NCBI GenBank assembly: GCA_964365025.1
Contig: CAYIOJ010000035.1
Span: forward strand, 1 to 9,146
DNA from: UBA10003 sp964365025
Lineage (GTDB): Bacteria; Patescibacteriota; Patescibacteriia; Magasanikbacterales; UBA10003
Length of the DNA stretch: 9,146 nucleotides
Direction: 5' to 3'
Numbering within the stretch: the stretch's first letter is position 1; each line of letters begins with the position of its first letter. The translations under genes and the position numbers were made by a program. Positions 6,968 through 9,146 of this stretch are shown piece by piece. The notes below the pieces were generated by a model. That model worked only from the letters and a program-made list of their open reading frames with translations. It was not told the DNA's origin and did not search any database.

Positions 6968-7306
6968 TTAAACGGCATTTCTGGCCTCAACGGCGTAATG
7001 ATAAAAATATTTTTCCATTGATTGCGGAGTGGCGCCATACTCCCGATCGCCATAAAATGTATCGGCCAATACTTCGCGAACGCGGCACAATTCTTTAAGT
7101 TTGTGGCCGATCCAGCGCTTATCGCCGATGGTCAAATCCAGCAAATCAAAAGCCCTATCCAGCGCGCGATTGCTTTGCTCAACATTTCCTTTTCCAACCC
7201 AATTGGTTGCCCGCCCAACTTCACTGCCTACATTGCCAAGCTGTTCGGCCAAAGACATCTGAAACCAACGCCCGGCGGCTAAATCTTTGTGAATAAACTC
7301 AGACAT
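6968..7306 (-). CDS. Helical protein with MSEFIHKDLA start, function unknown
   Basis: The product has 112 residues, is soluble and is predicted to be mainly helical, with no membrane segment. The N terminus MSEFIHKDLAAGRWFQMSLA and the following EQLGNVGSEVGRA recall an uncharacterised family that I associate with Patescibacteria genomes; I know no biochemical function. Its all-helical nature and conserved polar positions (R75, E89, Y90, Y100 region) would be compatible with a HEPN-like four-helix bundle, but the typical R-x4-6-H motif is not evident, so this is speculation. Its start overlaps the end of the DUF5674 gene by 8 bases, implying translational coupling and perhaps a joint complex. 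It ends 3 bases before rseP. Confidence 0.85.
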   Translation of the reverse strand: MSEFIHKDLAAGRWFQMSLAEQLGNVGSEVGRATNWVGKGNVEQSNRALDRAFDLLDLTIGDKRWIGHKLKELCRVREVLADTFYGDREYGATPQSMEKYFYHYAVEARNAV

Positions 7307-7664
7307 ATTTTACCAACTTTTTGATTACTTTCAAAATTGCCGCTCTCGTTTGTTCGCTCTCCACTCCGCGCGAACGATTGCCTTGCCGCGGACGGATATT
7401 TACCATGGAATCAAATTCCACAAAATTCTCGCCGCTTGCGTCCGGATACAAATTCACGCCCCACAAATCATCCTGTTGAGAGCCATCCTCCAACAAAACC
7501 CGCTCTTCATCAGCGTGCATTTCCCCGCCAATCGCCATTATTGCGCGTTCAATATCCACTACGGCTTTAACCATATCGCCAAATTGTTCTTCGGCTATTT
7601 TTTTCAATTCTGACAAAGTAACACTCTCATTTATAATTCGAATATCTCCAAATTGTTCAAGCAT
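7299..7664 (-). CDS. DUF5674 family protein (start placed at internal ATG)
   Basis: The product is 121 residues from ATG at 7664. It matches my recollection of DUF5674: ESVTLSELKKIAEEQFGDMV near the N terminus, KAVVDIERAIMAIGGEMHAD, a DLWGVNLYPD segment, and the terminal signature FVEFDSMVNIRPRQGNRSRG. The biochemical role is unknown. A longer frame beginning with TTG at 7712 would add 16 hydrophobic residues, but that TTG shares its first base with the last base of a good -10 box and lies upstream of the expected transcription start, so it cannot be the start of this transcript. The gene is first in the six-gene run that continues to pheT, and its stop overlaps the next start by 8 bases. The leader is about 40 bases long and lacks a Shine-Dalgarno sequence. 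Confidence 0.88.
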   Translation of the reverse strand: MLEQFGDIRIINESVTLSELKKIAEEQFGDMVKAVVDIERAIMAIGGEMHADEERVLLEDGSQQDDLWGVNLYPDASGENFVEFDSMVNIRPRQGNRSRGVESEQTRAAILKVIKKLVKYV

Positions 7665-7711
7665 ATTTTTGGTAGCCAAAATTACGATGACAGCAAAAAG
7701 ACGATAAATCA

Positions 7712-7740
7712 AGTATACTATAAATTCTTTTAATCGGCAA
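7712..7740 (-). promoter_or_regulatory. Sigma-70-type promoter of the DUF5674-rseP-pheST operon
   Basis: On the minus strand TTGCCG (7740-7735) and TATACT (7717-7712) are separated by exactly 17 bases. They match TTGACA at four and TATAAT at five of six positions. The promoter starts 2 bases past the murI stop codon, with a predicted transcription start near 7705. This makes the six downstream genes transcribable without murI, although read-through from murI is also possible because no terminator is visible. Confidence 0.7.
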
Positions 7741-7741
7741 T

Positions 7742-8584
7742 TTAAAGAGTGATTTCTTCCGCCTTAACCTTCTCCCCCAAAAACTTACTCCCCAATCGCT
7801 CAAAATCCTCCACGCGGTCTGTGGTTAAAAACCTCCTCACACTGCCATGGCCCAGCCGCAAAGCAATTTCCGGATGTCGCGCCAAATAATCGGTCAGTTT
7901 TTTTGCCACAATTTTTCCCGGATGCACAACTTGCGTTTGCTTGCCCATTGCTGCCGCGATTTGTTTATACAATAACGGATAATGCGTGCAGGCCAACAAT
8001 AAAGTGTCAATGCGCTTTTGTTTCAATGGCCGCAAATAATAGCGAATAATTTTTTTAGTTTCCGGCCGATTGATCCAGCCCTCTTCCACCAAAGGCACAA
8101 GTAATGGAGCGGCTTGCGCGATAATCTGCAAATCCGCGCGCTGTTTTTTCAATTCAATTTCCAAGGTGTCTGATTGCACTGTCGCTCGCGTGCCTAAAAT
8201 TCCCACGCGGCCAAAACAAGAAATCTGCGCCGCCTCTTCGGCCAAAGGAATCAAAACGCCCAAAATCCGCTTGTTAGGGATTGCCGCGGTCGCTTCGCTC
8301 CCTCGCAATGACAACAAATATTCTTGCTGAAGCCGCCGCAAAGCCACGGCCGAAGCGGTGAAACACGCCAAAATCACCAATTCGCAACCATCTTGAAAAA
8401 GCCGTTCCACTGATTCACGCGTCCAATTGTAAATCACCTCTGGTGAACGATTGCCATAAGGCGCGCGAGCAGTGTCGCCAAGATAAACAAAATCATAGCT
8501 GGCCAACGCCGGCTCTGATAAAATTTCTGATAAAATTGACAGTCCGCCAAATCCGGAATCAAAAATACCGATCATATTACCCAT
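7742..8584 (-). CDS. murI: Glutamate racemase with in-frame repeat insertion
   Basis: MurI interconverts L- and D-glutamate in the cytoplasm, supplying D-Glu for peptidoglycan. The protein is 280 residues, slightly longer than the usual 260-270. Family motifs: IGIFDSGFGGLS at 5-16 with catalytic D9, YLGDTARAPYGNRS at 34-47, the first catalytic cysteine C74 in ILACFTASAVAL at 71-82, and the second in LLLACTHYPLL at 195-205 (C199, H201). Two features are odd. The family motif around the first cysteine is normally CNTAS, but here it is CFTAS (F75). Residues of about 91-105 (LSLRGSEATAAIPNK), between the RRLQQEYL helix and RILGVLIP, are encoded by a palindromic repeat and explain the extra length. 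ATG at 8575 (MIGIFDSGFGG) is an equally good start; neither has a clear ribosome site. murI is followed by the operon promoter. Confidence 0.94.
   Translation of the reverse strand: MGNMIGIFDSGFGGLSILSEILSEPALASYDFVYLGDTARAPYGNRSPEVIYNWTRESVERLFQDGCELVILACFTASAVALRRLQQEYLLSLRGSEATAAIPNKRILGVLIPLAEEAAQISCFGRVGILGTRATVQSDTLEIELKKQRADLQIIAQAAPLLVPLVEEGWINRPETKKIIRYYLRPLKQKRIDTLLLACTHYPLLYKQIAAAMGKQTQVVHPGKIVAKKLTDYLARHPEIALRLGHGSVRRFLTTDRVEDFERLGSKFLGEKVKAEEITL
8272..8314. repeat. Repeat element in murI (encodes SLRGSEATAAIP)
   Basis: The plus strand at about 8278-8314 reads GGGATTGCCGCGGTCGCTTC and continues through CGCTCCCTCGCAATGACAA. The ends ATTGC and GCAAT are inverted, and the interior is a partial palindrome around CGCTTCGCTC. 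I recognise this as a member of a dispersed family found in many bacterial genomes, usually between genes. Here it is read in frame in MurI as SLRGSEATAAIP. The family assignment is from memory. Confidence 0.75.
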
Positions 8585-8605
8585 TTAAAAGTTAATTTGC
8601 CTAAC

Positions 8606-8614
8606 TGTGGATAA
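8606..8614 (+). promoter_or_regulatory. Perfect DnaA-box 9-mer upstream of the plus-strand small RNA promoter
   Basis: TGTGGATAA is the exact complement of the consensus box TTATCCACA. It lies 2 bases before the -35 element of the plus-strand promoter and in the murI upstream region. An exact match is expected by chance less than once in a window of this size, but a single box is weak evidence. Confidence 0.4.
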
Positions 8615-8616
8615 AC

Positions 8617-8646
8617 TTGACAAAAGAAGACATTTTGTGGTATATT
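8617..8646 (+). promoter_or_regulatory. Strong plus-strand promoter with perfect -35 and extended -10
   Basis: TTGACA at 8617-8622 is a perfect -35 element. After an 18-base spacer comes TATATT at 8641-8646 (five of six), preceded by TGG at 8638-8640, an extended -10 signature. Transcription would begin near 8653 and run opposite to every protein gene here. The AT-rich -10 also contains a minus-strand TATAAT (8649-8644) that could serve murI, but that side lacks a recognisable -35. Confidence 0.75.
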
Positions 8647-8652
8647 ATATTT

Positions 8653-8716
8653 ACAAATGGCTACCGCTTTGGTAGCTCCGAGATTCCTACCCCTCAAAAG
8701 GTAGGTTTCGTTTTTT
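8653..8716 (+). ncRNA. Candidate small RNA or orphan attenuator with two hairpins, unassigned family
   Basis: Downstream of the strong promoter the plus strand has hairpin 1, GCTACC-GCTTT-GGTAGC (8660-8676, perfect 6-bp stem), a 9-base linker, and hairpin 2, CCTACC-loop of 8-GGTAGG (8686-8705, perfect 6-bp stem). TTTCGTTTTTT follows, an intrinsic terminator. The predicted transcript is about 65 nt. No plus-strand protein gene follows up to the window edge, so it looks like a stand-alone RNA rather than a leader. A 15-codon frame (ATG 8657 to TAG 8704, peptide MATALVAPRFLPLKR) covers both hairpins but has no ribosome site. It does not match tmRNA, 6S RNA, SRP RNA, RNase P RNA or a tRNA as I know them. 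Start and end are estimates. Confidence 0.6.
8686..8716 (+). terminator. Intrinsic terminator of the plus-strand small RNA
   Basis: CCTACC and GGTAGG form a perfect 6-bp stem with loop CCTCAAAA, followed by TTTCGTTTTTT. The T tract overlaps the stop codon of the truncated PemK-like frame on the other strand. Confidence 0.75.
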
Positions 8717-8894
8717 AAATGGGCCTTTCAAAATTTTGATTCTTGCCGTCTTGCTCGTGACCAATGTTAATACCCAAACTCGCCCACCAAATCTCACCCT
8801 CACGAAAATATATGACACGCTCGGAAATATGAATTCTTATCTTTATTTTTGTCCACTCTATAAATTTTAAAGCGACTTCTTTGATAATTTCCAT
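8715..8894 (-). pseudogene. Truncated PemK/MazF-family toxin-like gene (N-terminal fragment)
   Basis: A 59-codon frame runs from ATG at 8894 to TAA at 8715. Its first half, MEIIKEVALKFIEWTKIKIR, precedes a clear PemK-like segment, YFREGEIWWASLGINIGHEQ, followed by DGKNQNFERPI. In the PemK/MazF family of mRNA endonucleases this corresponds to the first two strands of the barrel, with the G-x-EQ and RP signature, and intact members continue for about 80 more residues. Here the frame stops right after RPI and no remnant of the rest is found before murI. It is therefore most likely inactive, a decayed or deletion-truncated gene. It begins 6 bases after the DUF167 stop. I see no antitoxin gene beside it, though CPR members of this group often occur without one. 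The family call is confident; inactivity is inferred from length. Confidence 0.75.
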
Positions 8895-8900
8895 ATTCTA

Positions 8901-9119
8901 TCATACGATTTCAAACACTTTATTTCTTGAAGAAAAACCCGAAGCAAGTTGCACGCGAGAAGGCGCGACTTTAAAATGCCCGGCCAAGGCCTTTCTAATC
9001 GCGGCATTGGCCAAACCATTTACCGGCGGCTCGCGTACTGCCACTGTAAAATGCGTTCCATCAATTTTCTCAATTTTTTCTTCACGAGCGTTGGGTTTCG
9101 CCTGGACAAAAATTTTCAT
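8901..9119 (-). CDS. DUF167 / YggU family protein
   Basis: The product has 72 residues and covers the whole compact alpha/beta fold of the YggU (DUF167) family. The typical features are MKIFVQAKPNAREEKIEKID at the start, the central VAVREPPVNGLANAAIRKAL (the most conserved block, normally V-x-AP-P-v-x-G-x-AN) and a terminal LASGFSSRNKVFEIV, corresponding to the usual G-x-x-S-r-x-K motif. Its molecular function is not established. It is slightly shorter than the E. coli member but appears complete. The start at 9119 gives the usual MKI.. opening; no Shine-Dalgarno sequence is visible, and the upstream region is cut by the window edge. It is followed closely by the PemK-like remnant and may once have been co-transcribed with it. 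Confidence 0.9.
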   Translation of the reverse strand: MKIFVQAKPNAREEKIEKIDGTHFTVAVREPPVNGLANAAIRKALAGHFKVAPSRVQLASGFSSRNKVFEIV

Positions 9120-9146
9120 AATTTCTAGGGATGAGTCAAGCCAAAA

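Noticed and set aside
9120..9146. TTGACT on the minus strand as a -35 for the DUF167 gene
   Set aside because: No -10 element lies at suitable spacing before the ATG, and the region is cut by the window edge.

Overview
The window looks like a chromosomal fragment of a Candidate Phyla Radiation (Patescibacteria, probably Parcubacteria-like) bacterium. This is inferred from the protein repertoire: a DUF5674 protein, a helical partner starting MSEFIHKDLA, a PemK relative with the IWWASLG / EQDGKN signature, and short palindromic repeats read in frame inside housekeeping genes (peptides such as SLRGSEATAAIP and GLPAGRHG), all of which I associate with these genomes. Most genes also lack a clear Shine-Dalgarno sequence. 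The assignment rests on recognition, not on a marker-gene tree.

Layout: every protein gene lies on the minus strand, so transcription runs from high to low coordinates. From the right edge: a DUF167/YggU protein (8901-9119); a truncated PemK/MazF-like remnant (8715-8894); an intergenic segment that carries, on the plus strand, a strong promoter, two hairpins and an intrinsic terminator (8617-8716), the best candidate for something undescribed; and glutamate racemase murI (7742-8584). A promoter at 7712-7740 then begins a tight run of six genes: DUF5674 protein, MSEFIHKDLA protein, the RseP/site-2 protease, a 179-residue unknown, pheS and pheT. Their junctions are 8-nt overlaps or gaps of 1 to 5 nt, so they very probably form one operon. 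After pheT, an extended -10 promoter drives a small single-pass membrane protein (1330-1635), followed by a three-hairpin segment ending in an intrinsic terminator. The 5' part of dnaE (replicative polymerase alpha subunit) then runs off the left edge, cut just after the first catalytic aspartates.

The functions are mostly basic: peptidoglycan precursor supply (MurI), membrane proteolysis (RseP), charging of tRNA-Phe (PheS/PheT) and DNA replication (DnaE). The accessory interest lies in the plus-strand small RNA or attenuator, the broken PemK gene whose stop codon overlaps that RNA's terminator, and at least three repeat elements that add short peptide insertions to MurI, PheS and PheT without breaking the frame. 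MurI also has a Phe where the family normally has Asn next to the catalytic Cys, and the DnaE PHP domain has Tyr in place of a usual His.
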